A stretch of 46,635 nt of DNA, taken from positions 1 to 46,635 of the forward strand of contig JAFKGI010000056.1 of NCBI GenBank assembly GCA_017307785.1, in the 5' to 3' direction. The stretch is from Vulcanimicrobiota bacterium (GTDB lineage: Bacteria; Vulcanimicrobiota; Xenobia; Xenobiales; JADMJV01). This document shows positions 25,621-34,202 of this stretch, one piece after another (positions within the stretch are counted from its first letter, which is position 1; each line of letters starts with the position of its first letter). The translations under genes and the position numbers were made by a program. The notes under the pieces were generated by a model, which saw only the letters and a program-made list of their open reading frames with translations, was not told the origin of the DNA and made no database searches.

Positions 25621-27705
25621 ATGCCGCGCACCCTACTTTTGGCCTTACTTCTGACCGGCGTCAGCCTGGCCCAGCCGCTTACGCCCGAGGATTTTGTCAA
25701 GCTGAACTCCATCTCGGAAGGGGCTGTGAGCCCCGACGGCAAGACGATGATCTACACGGTCACCTCCGAAACACCCAGCGAGCCCCACTTTGACCGGGCC
25801 GGCCAGGGCAGCCAGAACAAGCTCTACCTCTTCGAACAACCGGGCAACGACCGCGTGCTGCTGGAGAACGCCATGCAGCCCTCCTGGTCACCCGACGGCA
25901 AAGCTCTGGCCCTGCTCGATACCGACATCCATGAAGCCCGCCTCAAAGTCTGGTGGAAAGAAAATGACCACTGGTCGATTTTGCGCCACGCCTCGATTGG
26001 CGCAGGCGGGGGCCAGGGCTATTGCTGGCTCAACAACCAGCGCATTCTGGCGGCGACGGCCACGCCCGGCAAGGAAAAAGCCGACGTCAACATCCTCGAT
26101 AGCCAGACGGTCAAACCCCAGCCCCGTCAGGTGCTGGTGGAGTGGAATCCGGACACCGGCTCCACACGTGAATGGGCCAAGGGCGTCTTCACCTCCTTTC
26201 AGCCCAGCGCCGACGGTCAACGAGTGGCCGCGCTGCGCTGGTCCGAAGTCACCTTCCCCTCCAGTGTCCGCTCGGGACCACCGGCTCAACTGGTCATCTT
26301 GGACGGCAGCGAGAAGGTGGTCACGGTCGACCCCGTGCAAAATCCCAAGCCCGAATCGCTGCGCTGGTCCGCGGACGGCTCGCAACTGGTGGCTCGGGAT
26401 GAATTTGGCCATTGGTGGCAGATTCGCGCCGAGAGCGGCGTGGCCGAGGCGCTTCCCAACGAGGTGATCGATTGCTGCTGGGTTGGCAACAGTCTGGCTC
26501 TGCGCAGCGACGCCTGGCGGGTTGAAGGCAAGCCCCTGATGCCGGCCAGCGCGCGCTTCTTCGGGGGCGGCAAGCAAGTGATCGCGTTGAGCGACGGCCA
26601 CAGTTATCGAATCGAGACCGGCAAAGACCCGGTGGTGGCGGGCGACCTGCCGGCCGGAGACGGCTATATCGTGGAACGCAGTCAATTTCCCCTGGTGATT
26701 CGCCAGGGCGATAAACGCACGCTGGTCTTCGCGCCGGGCAATGTGCGCACCGTGCCAACCACTGCCGGGACCTATTTCGCCGGCAATGGGGATGCCGTCT
26801 GGCTGACCAACCCCGAGCACACGCGCATCACGGGCACCGATGGCCAGGCCGGGCCCAGTGTCGTCATGCCGAACTCGGCGGATCGCCTGGTGAGTCTACC
26901 CGCCGACAACGGACAAACCGACTGGCTGCTCCTGCCCGCCGCCGACAAACCGGGCCCCTACCCCACCGTCGTCTGGCTAGAACCGGGACGAGTCTACAAT
27001 TCGGAAATTCAGCCCAAAGAGGCTCTGCTCTCCAATCAGAGCGGCGGACTGAACGCTCGTCTTTTGAGCGCTCAGGGTTACGCGGTCTACTTCCCGAGCC
27101 TCACTTCCGCCAAAGGCGAACCGGCCAGCAATCTGGACAAGAACCTGCAGGCAGGCCTGCGCCGGTTGGCCGCTCAAGGCAACATCGACATGCAGCGTCT
27201 GGCCGTGATGGGCCAGGGCTATGGTGGATACGCCACCCTGCTGGCCGCCACCCAATCCCACCCCTTCAAAGCCGCCGTGGCCCTCTCGGCTTTCGGGGAC
27301 TTGAGCAGCGACTATGCACGCCTTTCCCCGGCCACCCGCCTGGGTGCGGCCCAGGACGCGCTGCCTTTTGTGCATCGCCAGAGCCACGACTACGAAAAGG
27401 GGACCATGGGAATGGGTCAGCCGCCCTGGCAAGATCCGCAGCTTTACGTGCGCAACAGCCCTTACTATCAGGCGGGCAGGGTGCAAACTCCGGTCCTGCT
27501 CATCACCGGCAGTCAGGACGGGCATCTGGCCCAATCCGAGCAGTTCTTCGCAGCTCTCTACCGGCAGGGCAAACCCGCCCGATTGGTGCGCTATCAGGGC
27601 GAAGATGCTCGCATCGACCAGGCAGACCACGTCGTCGACCAGTGGCGACAGATTCTGGGCTGGCTGGAACGCTACATGGGCGAACAGACGACTTCAAGCC
27701 GCTAG
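25621..27705 (+). CDS. Secreted S9 prolyl-oligopeptidase-like pseudo-peptidase
   Basis: A 694-residue protein with a signal peptide (MPRTLLLALLLTGVSLA). Residues about 20-425 form the beta-propeller of dipeptidyl-peptidase/acylaminoacyl-peptidase relatives (SPDGKTMIYT, SWSPDGKALALL, RWSADGSQLVA), and 430-690 the alpha/beta-hydrolase domain. The normal nucleophile motif GxSxGG reads GQGYGG (531-536), with Gly533 in place of Ser. The expected His has been replaced by Ala663 in YQGEDARI, while the acid Asp633 (GSQDGHL) remains. The protein should therefore be catalytically dead and act as a binding or scaffold protein. Perfect AAGGAGG seven bases before the ATG indicates strong translation. It is convergent with the histidine kinase gene, overlapping by 12 bases. 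Confidence 0.88.
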   Translation: MPRTLLLALLLTGVSLAQPLTPEDFVKLNSISEGAVSPDGKTMIYTVTSETPSEPHFDRAGQGSQNKLYLFEQPGNDRVLLENAMQPSWSPDGKALALLDTDIHEARLKVWWKENDHWSILRHASIGAGGGQGYCWLNNQRILAATATPGKEKADVNILDSQTVKPQPRQVLVEWNPDTGSTREWAKGVFTSFQPSADGQRVAALRWSEVTFPSSVRSGPPAQLVILDGSEKVVTVDPVQNPKPESLRWSADGSQLVARDEFGHWWQIRAESGVAEALPNEVIDCCWVGNSLALRSDAWRVEGKPLMPASARFFGGGKQVIALSDGHSYRIETGKDPVVAGDLPAGDGYIVERSQFPLVIRQGDKRTLVFAPGNVRTVPTTAGTYFAGNGDAVWLTNPEHTRITGTDGQAGPSVVMPNSADRLVSLPADNGQTDWLLLPAADKPGPYPTVVWLEPGRVYNSEIQPKEALLSNQSGGLNARLLSAQGYAVYFPSLTSAKGEPASNLDKNLQAGLRRLAAQGNIDMQRLAVMGQGYGGYATLLAATQSHPFKAAVALSAFGDLSSDYARLSPATRLGAAQDALPFVHRQSHDYEKGTMGMGQPPWQDPQLYVRNSPYYQAGRVQTPVLLITGSQDGHLAQSEQFFAALYRQGKPARLVRYQGEDARIDQADHVVDQWRQILGWLERYMGEQTTSSR

Positions 27706-29328
27706 CAGAGCGACTTGCCGGAGAACCCCATTCAGCTCCTCAAGCTGGATGGGCTTGGAAAGGAAGCCGTTCATGCCCGCTTTGAGACACTCCTGACGTT
27801 CTTCGTCGCGGGCGTGGGCGGTCAGTGCGTAGATGGGAATATCGTGACCCTCGGCTCGCAGCGCGGTCGTTGCCTCCAGTCCGGTCATGATCGGCATAGA
27901 CACGTCCATCAGAATAATGTCATAACTCTGTCGCGCGAATCGGTCCAGGGCATCCTGGCCGTTCACGGCGACGACCACCTCGTGTCCTTGCTTTTCCAGC
28001 AACTTCACGGCCACTCGCTGATTGACCGGGTTGTCTTCAGCCAACAGAATTCGCAAGGAAGGCCCTCCCGTATTTAGAGTCGGCTTGACGTGAGGTCTTT
28101 CGCTTTGGACCAGACAATCGTATAGTTCTCGACGGCGTAACGGAGTGGTCAGGACACTGTGGCAAGCAAGCGCACTCGGACTGGAACGGCGGCCGGACGG
28201 ACACAGGGCCACTTTTCGAGCTCGTCCGGGTCGCTCAAGGATCGGGTTCAGGTCCATCCCGGTGTCGAGCAGTAAAATGTCCATATCAAGTTCCCCCAGG
28301 GCTTCATGCACGGTTGAGAAGCACTTGACCTGAGCCCCCCAACTTTCCAGGTAGGTCTGCACGGTCCGTCGGCGGCGCTCGTTGGAGTCAAGCACCAGGC
28401 AACGCATACCGGTCAGTCCGCTGAAGGGAGCTTCTTGCAGGCTGTGGACCTCGGCCTGGATGGAAAAATAGAACCGACTCCCCTGTCCCTGAACGCTCTC
28501 GGCAGCGATGCCTCCGCCCATGAGCCGCGACAAGTGCTGACAGATGCTCAGGCCCAGACCGGTTCCGCCGTGCTGCCGATAAGTGGAAGCGTTTTCCTGG
28601 GTAAAGGGCTCAAAAATGAGAGCCAGGCCCTCGGGGGCAATGCCGATGCCGGTATCCCGCACCGAAAACTCTAGCTCCAGCCGCTGCCCGTTGCGAGAGG
28701 TCTGACGCACCTCCAGGCTGACTTCGCCGGCCGGGGTGAACTTCACGGCGTTGCCGACCAGGTTGGTCAGAATCTGCCGAAGCCTGCTGGCGTCCGCCAG
28801 CAAACCATCGGGAATCTGAGGGTCGATCCAACAGAATAGGACCAGCGATTTCTGTTCGGCGGCCACGGCCAGACAGCGCAAGCAGTCCTCCACGCAATCG
28901 CGCAGCGAAAACTCGTGGGGGGAGAGCAACAGTTTTCCCGCCTCAATGCGAGACAAATCGAGAATGTCATTGATCAACTGAAGCAGGTGGACGGCAGCAC
29001 TATAAGAGGTCTGTAGATAGTCGCGCTGCTCATCGGTCAGAGGAGTGTCCAGAGCCAGCTGCGTCATGCCCAGCACGGCATTCATCGGGGTTCGGATCTC
29101 GTGGCTCATGTTGGCCAGGAAAAGACTCTTGGCTTTCGAGGCCGACTCCGCTTGCTGACGGGCGCTGAGCATCTCGAAGTAGGTGCTCAGGTACTGGTCC
29201 ACCAGGTCGCTGGCGGATTCCCGCATCGTCTGGGCTAAATCGGGGGATTTGAGACGAGACCGCTTCTGACAGAGCGCCCAACCGAAACAAATCCACAAGG
29301 GAGTCAGGCTCCCGAGCAGTAACAACAA
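27694..29328 (-). CDS. Hybrid sensor histidine kinase with two receiver domains
   Basis: I start the protein at the TTG at 29328, eight bases after a perfect AGGAGG (29337-29342); a longer open frame runs into the divergent gene. The resulting 544 residues are: one membrane segment (1-20), a coiled linker, HisKA with His76 in NMSHEIRTP, HATPase with LVGNAVKFTP, DTGIGIAP and GGTGLGLSI, then two receiver domains. The first receiver keeps an acceptor Asp in LLLDTG but has TTPL where Lys-Pro is expected, so it is likely inactive. The second (LLAEDNPVN, LMDVSMPIMTG, SKPI) is intact. It would autophosphorylate and pass phosphate to its own receiver. The adjacent metal pump suggests, but does not prove, an efflux-related signal. 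Confidence 0.9.
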   Translation of the reverse strand: MLLLLGSLTPLWICFGWALCQKRSRLKSPDLAQTMRESASDLVDQYLSTYFEMLSARQQAESASKAKSLFLANMSHEIRTPMNAVLGMTQLALDTPLTDEQRDYLQTSYSAAVHLLQLINDILDLSRIEAGKLLLSPHEFSLRDCVEDCLRCLAVAAEQKSLVLFCWIDPQIPDGLLADASRLRQILTNLVGNAVKFTPAGEVSLEVRQTSRNGQRLELEFSVRDTGIGIAPEGLALIFEPFTQENASTYRQHGGTGLGLSICQHLSRLMGGGIAAESVQGQGSRFYFSIQAEVHSLQEAPFSGLTGMRCLVLDSNERRRRTVQTYLESWGAQVKCFSTVHEALGELDMDILLLDTGMDLNPILERPGRARKVALCPSGRRSSPSALACHSVLTTPLRRRELYDCLVQSERPHVKPTLNTGGPSLRILLAEDNPVNQRVAVKLLEKQGHEVVVAVNGQDALDRFARQSYDIILMDVSMPIMTGLEATTALRAEGHDIPIYALTAHARDEERQECLKAGMNGFLSKPIQLEELNGVLRQVALLAA

Positions 29329-29434
29329 ATCTTTCACCTCCTGGATGTCGACTGAAGCGCGGCCGACCTTAACAGGAATCGGAGTCAAGTTTCGGTAAAG
29401 GAGCAGCCTGCGACTGCTGTTCTGAGGACTCTGG

Positions 29435-30877
29435 ATGAGACGTTCATGGATTTTGGCGCCCTTGTTGATGGCGCACTTGTGTGGCTGTAATACCAATGGG
29501 CCGACCGCGGCCAGCCCCACCGCGGTCGCCGAGGAGCAGCACGAGCACGAGCACGCCGAAGGGGTCATCGAACTCAGCGGTCTGCAGGTCAAGTCCGCCA
29601 AGATCAAAGTGGAGGACGTCAGCCTGCGCAGCTTCAGCGGTGATTTTCAGGCCAGCGGCTCCCTGACTTACGACAAAGACCTGCAAGTTCGCGTCACCTC
29701 ACCACTGACCGGGAAGGCCATCGAGCTTCGCTCGCGTCTGGGTGATGTGGTGACTCGGGGTCAGGTGCTGGCGGTCATCGACTGTCCGGAACTGGTCAAA
29801 TACAAAGCCGACTACCACGAGGCCGAGACCGACTTCCGACTGGCCCAGCAAAGCCTGGAGCGGCGCCGCGCGCTGGCTCGTTACGGCGACATCACGCGGC
29901 GGCCCCTGGATGACGCTCGCAAAGAGCTGGCCACTTCTCAGGCCGAGCTAGAAGTTGCCACCGTCACCTGCGATGTCAACAAAAAGAACGTGGAACGCAC
30001 CCAGGACCTGCTGACCAACGGAGTGGCCTCCCAGGCTCAGCTGGAGCAAGCTCGCGCCGATTTCGACCAGGCGCAGGCCAAACGGCACCTGGCCGAAGTC
30101 CAGGTACGCCTGGCCCGGGGTCATTTGCAACGGGAAGAGCAGATCGGCAAAATGGGGCTGCTTTCCAACAAAGAGATCCAAGAAGCGGAAGCCAACCGGG
30201 AGCGGGCCGAAGAGCGCGCCAAGCACCTGAAAGAAGGACTGGAAGCGCTGCAGGCTGACCCCGAAGGCCACGGCAGCTTGATCCAGATCCGCGCGCCCAT
30301 CAGCGGCACCGTGACCAGTCGACCGATCTCCCTCGGTGAGTCGGTGACCACGGAGGAAGAGCTTTTCACGTTGGTCAACGCCGAGCGACTCTGGCTCTGG
30401 GTCAACGTGCTCGAAAGCGAACTTTCCAAGCTACGTCGCGGCCAAAGGGTGGAAGTGTCGGTCACCGCCTTTCCGGGTCGCACTTTCGACGGCACTATCG
30501 GCTACATTGCCCCAGAACTCGACGAGAAGACGCGCGCGGCCCGAGCCCAGGTCTTGATTCACAATGAAGACCTGCGATTGAAGCCGGCTATGGTGGCGCA
30601 AGTCCGGGTAGTGACCAGTTCCCAGCGAAGCCTGGTGGTGGCCGAATCGGCCCTGCAAAAAGTGCAGGACCTGGAAGTGGTCTACGTCGTCAAGAAGTCG
30701 CAGGAAGACGACTGGGAGTTCGAGCGTCGCCCGGTCGTCGTCTCCGCTCGCTCGGGTGGCTGGGCTCAGGTCTCCAGCGGCTTGAAGGTCGGCGAGCGCA
30801 TCGTCAGCGAGGGCTCCAGTATTCTCAAGGGCGAGGACCTGAAAGGAAGTCTGGAAGAAGGCGGACACCACCATTGA
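29435..30877 (+). CDS. czcB: Membrane-fusion lipoprotein of an HME-RND metal pump (CzcB-like)
   Basis: A 480-residue periplasmic adaptor. MRRSWILAPLLMAHLCGC looks like a signal with lipobox-like LCGC (Cys18). A His-rich segment EEQHEHEHAEG (33-43) and a final HHH may bind metal. The order is barrel-sandwich half (VTSPLTGKAIELRSRLGDV), a long coiled-coil hairpin (about 125-285), the second lipoyl half (IRAPISGTVTSRPISLGES), then beta-barrel and membrane-proximal domains. It would link the RND pump to an outer-membrane channel, which is not encoded nearby. GAGG seven bases before the ATG supports the start. It overlaps the pump gene, so the two are coupled, and diverges from the kinase gene. 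Confidence 0.9.
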   Translation: MRRSWILAPLLMAHLCGCNTNGPTAASPTAVAEEQHEHEHAEGVIELSGLQVKSAKIKVEDVSLRSFSGDFQASGSLTYDKDLQVRVTSPLTGKAIELRSRLGDVVTRGQVLAVIDCPELVKYKADYHEAETDFRLAQQSLERRRALARYGDITRRPLDDARKELATSQAELEVATVTCDVNKKNVERTQDLLTNGVASQAQLEQARADFDQAQAKRHLAEVQVRLARGHLQREEQIGKMGLLSNKEIQEAEANRERAEERAKHLKEGLEALQADPEGHGSLIQIRAPISGTVTSRPISLGESVTTEEELFTLVNAERLWLWVNVLESELSKLRRGQRVEVSVTAFPGRTFDGTIGYIAPELDEKTRAARAQVLIHNEDLRLKPAMVAQVRVVTSSQRSLVVAESALQKVQDLEVVYVVKKSQEDDWEFERRPVVVSARSGGWAQVSSGLKVGERIVSEGSSILKGEDLKGSLEEGGHHH

Positions 30878-33800
30878 TCGAGCGCATCATCCGCTGGTCC
30901 ATCGCTCACCGAGCGCTGGTCCTCTGCCTGTGCGCGCTGGTGGCCGCCCTGGGACTGAGAGCCCTTTACCTGCTCCCCATCGACGCCGTCCCGGACGTGA
31001 CCAATCGCCAGGTCCAGATCAATCTGAAAGCGGCCGGTCTGGGCCCAGAAGAGATGGAGCGTCGAGTCACCTTCCCGGTTGAACTGGCTCTCGGCGGACT
31101 GCCGCGTCTTCAGGAAGTGCGCTCAATTTCCCAATTTGGACTCTCTCAGGTCACCGTCGTTTTCGAAGAAGACGTGGACATCTATGCGGCTCGCCAGTGG
31201 GTCAACGAACGGATCCAGGAAGCTCGCGACCAATTGCCGGCCGGCGTAACCCCCGAGATGTCACCCATCAGCACCGGCCTGGGCGAAATCTATTATCTGC
31301 GCATCGACAACCCGCGCCTGGACCTGATGGAAAAGCGCACCCTGTTGGACTGGACGGTGCGTCCCCAACTGCGCAGCGTCAAGGGTCTGGCCGAAGTGAA
31401 CACCTGGGGCGGTTCGGTCCGTCAGTTTCAGGTCCGGGTCGACCCCAATCGCCTGCAAGCTTTCGGCCTGACATTCCGGGACGTCGTGGAAGCGGTCTCG
31501 CAGAGCAACGCCAACGCGGGCGGCGGAACCATTATCCAGGGCGGGGAACAGCGCAACGTGCGCACGGTCGGCACGCTGGCCAGCTTGAGTGACATCCGCG
31601 ATACGGTGGTGAAAGCCCAGAATGGCGTGGGCGTCACCGTGGGTCAGTTGGGCGAAGTGGTGGAAGGCCCGATGCAACGCCAGGGTGCCATCACTCGCGA
31701 CGGCGTCGGAGAAGATGCCTTTGCCATCACCATGCTCTTGATGGGAGAAAACGGGCGGCTGGTGGTGCAGCGCGTCAAAGACAAAATTACCCAGATCGAG
31801 TCGTCTCTTCCGGCCGGCAGCCGACTGGTGGGATTCCTCGACCGCAGCGATCTGATCAATCGTACGCTGGCCACCGCCCTGCGCAACCTGAGCGAGGGCG
31901 GGCTGCTGGTGATCTTGTTGCTCTTTCTCTTCCTGGGCCAGATGCGCGCCGGATTGATCGTGAGTTCCGCCATTCCGCTCTCCATGCTGATCTGCGTGAT
32001 CGGCATGTATCGCTACAAAATCTCGGCCAACTTGATGAGCCTGGGCGCCCTGGACTTCGGCCTGATCGTCGACGGCTCCGTAATCATCGTGGAGAACTGC
32101 GTGCGCCGCCTGGCCGGTCGCACCCATCTATCCGAGCCGGACCGTCTCGATTTGATCGCCCAGGCCACCGTCGAGGTGCGCAGCGCCACCCAATTCGGAG
32201 AAATGGTCATCATCGCCAGCTACCTCCCGATCCTGAGCCTCGAGGGCCTGGAAGGGAAAATGTTTCGCCCCATGGGCTTCACCGTGGTCTTCGCCCTGCT
32301 CGGAGCCATGTTGCTGTCGTTCACCGTCACCCCCGCGCTGTGCGCCTACTTCCTCAAGCCGGCGCCCGAGCCCAAGGACGGCATCCTATCTCGCTTCAAA
32401 GACTGGTATGGGGACTCTTTGAACTGGTGCTTCGGTCGCTGGCGCTGGGTTTTGCTTCTTTCGCTGACGCTCATGGCTTTTGTTCCCCTGGCCCTCGGCC
32501 GTCTGGGCGGCGAGTTCATCCCCGAACTGGACGAAGGAGCGGTGGCGGTCCAAGCCGTCTATCTTCCGGGCACCAGCCTGGAGTCGGTGGTGCAGCGCTC
32601 CATCACGATGGAAAAACTCCTGAGAAACCAGTTTCCCAACGAGGTGGAATCGACCGTCAGCCGGATTGGTCGTCCCGAAATCGCCACCGACCCGATGCAG
32701 GTTTTTCAGGTGGATATGCTGATCGCCCTCAAGCCCAACGCCCAGTGGACCCGAGCCAGGACGCGCCTGCAACTGGTCGCGGCCCTGGAGAAGGAGCTGG
32801 CCAAATCTCCCGGTGTCTCTCTGAGCTTCAGTCAGCCCATTAAAATGCGCATGATGGAGTTGATCGAGGGAGTGGGAATCCGTTCGGACCTGGGCGTGAA
32901 GCTGTTTGGGGAAGACCGGGAAGTCCTGGAAAGCAAGGCTCAACAGGCCGCCCAGATCATTCGAAAAGTTCCGGGCGCGGCCGACGTGGCGGTGGAGACG
33001 ACCACCGGACTGCCCCAACTGGATCTGGAGATCGACCGCGTCAAGGCGGCGCAGCTGGGCGTCCGAGTGGACGAAATCAACCAGATTGTGGAGGCCGCGC
33101 TGGGCGGCAAAACGGTCACCGAAGTCAATGACGGCAGCAAGCGAATCAGCGTAGCCGTGATGTTGCCCCCGGAGATCCGCAGTGACCCCACCCGCTTTGC
33201 CTCGCTTCAGGTCCCGACCCAACAAGGCTTGTTGGTGCCTCTGTCGGCCGTCTGCCGTATCCGCGAGGTGTCCGGCCCGGCGCAAATCTCGCGTGAGGGC
33301 GGACAACGCCGCGTGGTGATTCAAGCCAACGTGCGCGATCGCGATCTGGCCAGCTTCGTGGATGAGGTCCGCGCGCGCCTCGACAAAAGCCTGCAGCTAC
33401 CGGCCGGCTACTATCTGGAGTATGGCGGAACCTACGAGAAGATGCAGTCGGGTCGCGCGCGACTGGCCTTGATCGTGCCGGTGACCTGCGGCCTCATCCT
33501 GGCGCTGCTGTTCGTATCCTTCGGCAGCGTCAGCGACGCCGCTTTGGTCTTCCTGGGAGTACCGCTGGCCGCCGCGGGTGGCGTGCTGGCGCTCTGGATT
33601 CGTGGTATGACCCTGTCGATTTCCGCCTGCATCGGCTTCATCGCCCTGGGCGGAGTGGCCGTCCTCAACGGGGTGGTGCTGTTGCACTTTATTCGCGACC
33701 TGCACGGGCGCGGCCAAGAAGCCCGCAAGGCCGCTCTGCGTGGCGCTCGCGAGCGTCTCCGCCCGGTCCTCATGACGGCGTCGGTGGCCGGCTTCGGCTT

Positions 33801-33957
33801 CTTACCGATGGCCCTCTCTTCGGGGGCGGGAGCTGAGGTTCAAAAGCCGCTGGCCACGGTCGTGATCGGAGGGCTGCTATCCTCGACCGCACTCACCCTC
33901 TTCGTCTTGCCGACGATGTGGTTGCGCCTGCGCCCCCGGGAAGAACAGGTCAAATAG
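30874..33957 (+). CDS. czcA: HME-RND heavy-metal efflux pump (CzcA-like)
   Basis: A 1027-residue inner-membrane transporter with the classical RND plan: a first helix, a large periplasmic loop (DAVPDVTNRQVQI), a helix bundle, a second large loop and a final bundle. The proton-relay motif in helix 4 is DFGLIVDGSVIIVEN with Asp394, Asp400 and Glu407, the pattern of CzcA-type divalent-cation pumps rather than copper/silver CusA. It would export Zn, Co, Cd or Ni, driven by protons. It starts at TTG, overlapping the adaptor stop (TTGA), because no other in-frame start is near the conserved N-terminus. No outer-membrane factor gene is in this window. Confidence 0.95.
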   Translation: MIERIIRWSIAHRALVLCLCALVAALGLRALYLLPIDAVPDVTNRQVQINLKAAGLGPEEMERRVTFPVELALGGLPRLQEVRSISQFGLSQVTVVFEEDVDIYAARQWVNERIQEARDQLPAGVTPEMSPISTGLGEIYYLRIDNPRLDLMEKRTLLDWTVRPQLRSVKGLAEVNTWGGSVRQFQVRVDPNRLQAFGLTFRDVVEAVSQSNANAGGGTIIQGGEQRNVRTVGTLASLSDIRDTVVKAQNGVGVTVGQLGEVVEGPMQRQGAITRDGVGEDAFAITMLLMGENGRLVVQRVKDKITQIESSLPAGSRLVGFLDRSDLINRTLATALRNLSEGGLLVILLLFLFLGQMRAGLIVSSAIPLSMLICVIGMYRYKISANLMSLGALDFGLIVDGSVIIVENCVRRLAGRTHLSEPDRLDLIAQATVEVRSATQFGEMVIIASYLPILSLEGLEGKMFRPMGFTVVFALLGAMLLSFTVTPALCAYFLKPAPEPKDGILSRFKDWYGDSLNWCFGRWRWVLLLSLTLMAFVPLALGRLGGEFIPELDEGAVAVQAVYLPGTSLESVVQRSITMEKLLRNQFPNEVESTVSRIGRPEIATDPMQVFQVDMLIALKPNAQWTRARTRLQLVAALEKELAKSPGVSLSFSQPIKMRMMELIEGVGIRSDLGVKLFGEDREVLESKAQQAAQIIRKVPGAADVAVETTTGLPQLDLEIDRVKAAQLGVRVDEINQIVEAALGGKTVTEVNDGSKRISVAVMLPPEIRSDPTRFASLQVPTQQGLLVPLSAVCRIREVSGPAQISREGGQRRVVIQANVRDRDLASFVDEVRARLDKSLQLPAGYYLEYGGTYEKMQSGRARLALIVPVTCGLILALLFVSFGSVSDAALVFLGVPLAAAGGVLALWIRGMTLSISACIGFIALGGVAVLNGVVLLHFIRDLHGRGQEARKAALRGARERLRPVLMTASVAGFGFLPMALSSGAGAEVQKPLATVVIGGLLSSTALTLFVLPTMWLRLRPREEQVK

Positions 33958-34189
33958 CCGGTTCGCAGCCGCGGGCGGCTTCGACGATAAAGCGCGTCAG
34001 GCGATCGCTGTGGCCTTCTTCGTAAAAACCGGCCCAGCGCGATCTTTCCAGATAGAGCAGGGTCGAGCCGGCGCACTGGTCACATTGATAAACCGGGCCG
34101 ATGGGGCGAAAGCCGGTCAATTTGAAATCCTCTGCCTTGCAGTTGTGCTCGAAGAGGGCTCCGCTTACTTGGAAAGTCTGGGTCGTCAT
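33950..34189 (-). CDS. Small Cys-motif protein following the HD-GYP gene
   Basis: A 79-residue protein with Cys17 and a CxxC motif (CDQC, 36-39) that may bind zinc. It begins MTTQTFQVSG and has no signal peptide. AAAGGAA about seven bases upstream supports the start. It lies 13 bases after the HD-GYP regulator gene, so it is probably the second gene of that operon. Its last eight bases overlap the opposite end of the metal-pump gene. I do not recognise the family. Confidence 0.65.
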   Translation of the reverse strand: MTTQTFQVSGALFEHNCKAEDFKLTGFRPIGPVYQCDQCAGSTLLYLERSRWAGFYEEGHSDRLTRFIVEAARGCEPAI

Positions 34190-34202
34190 AGATTGGTTCC
34201 TT

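Noticed and set aside
31261..33324. Two long antisense frames opposite the metal pump
   Set aside because: His/Gln-rich shadows of the CzcA-like gene, with no motif or start signal.
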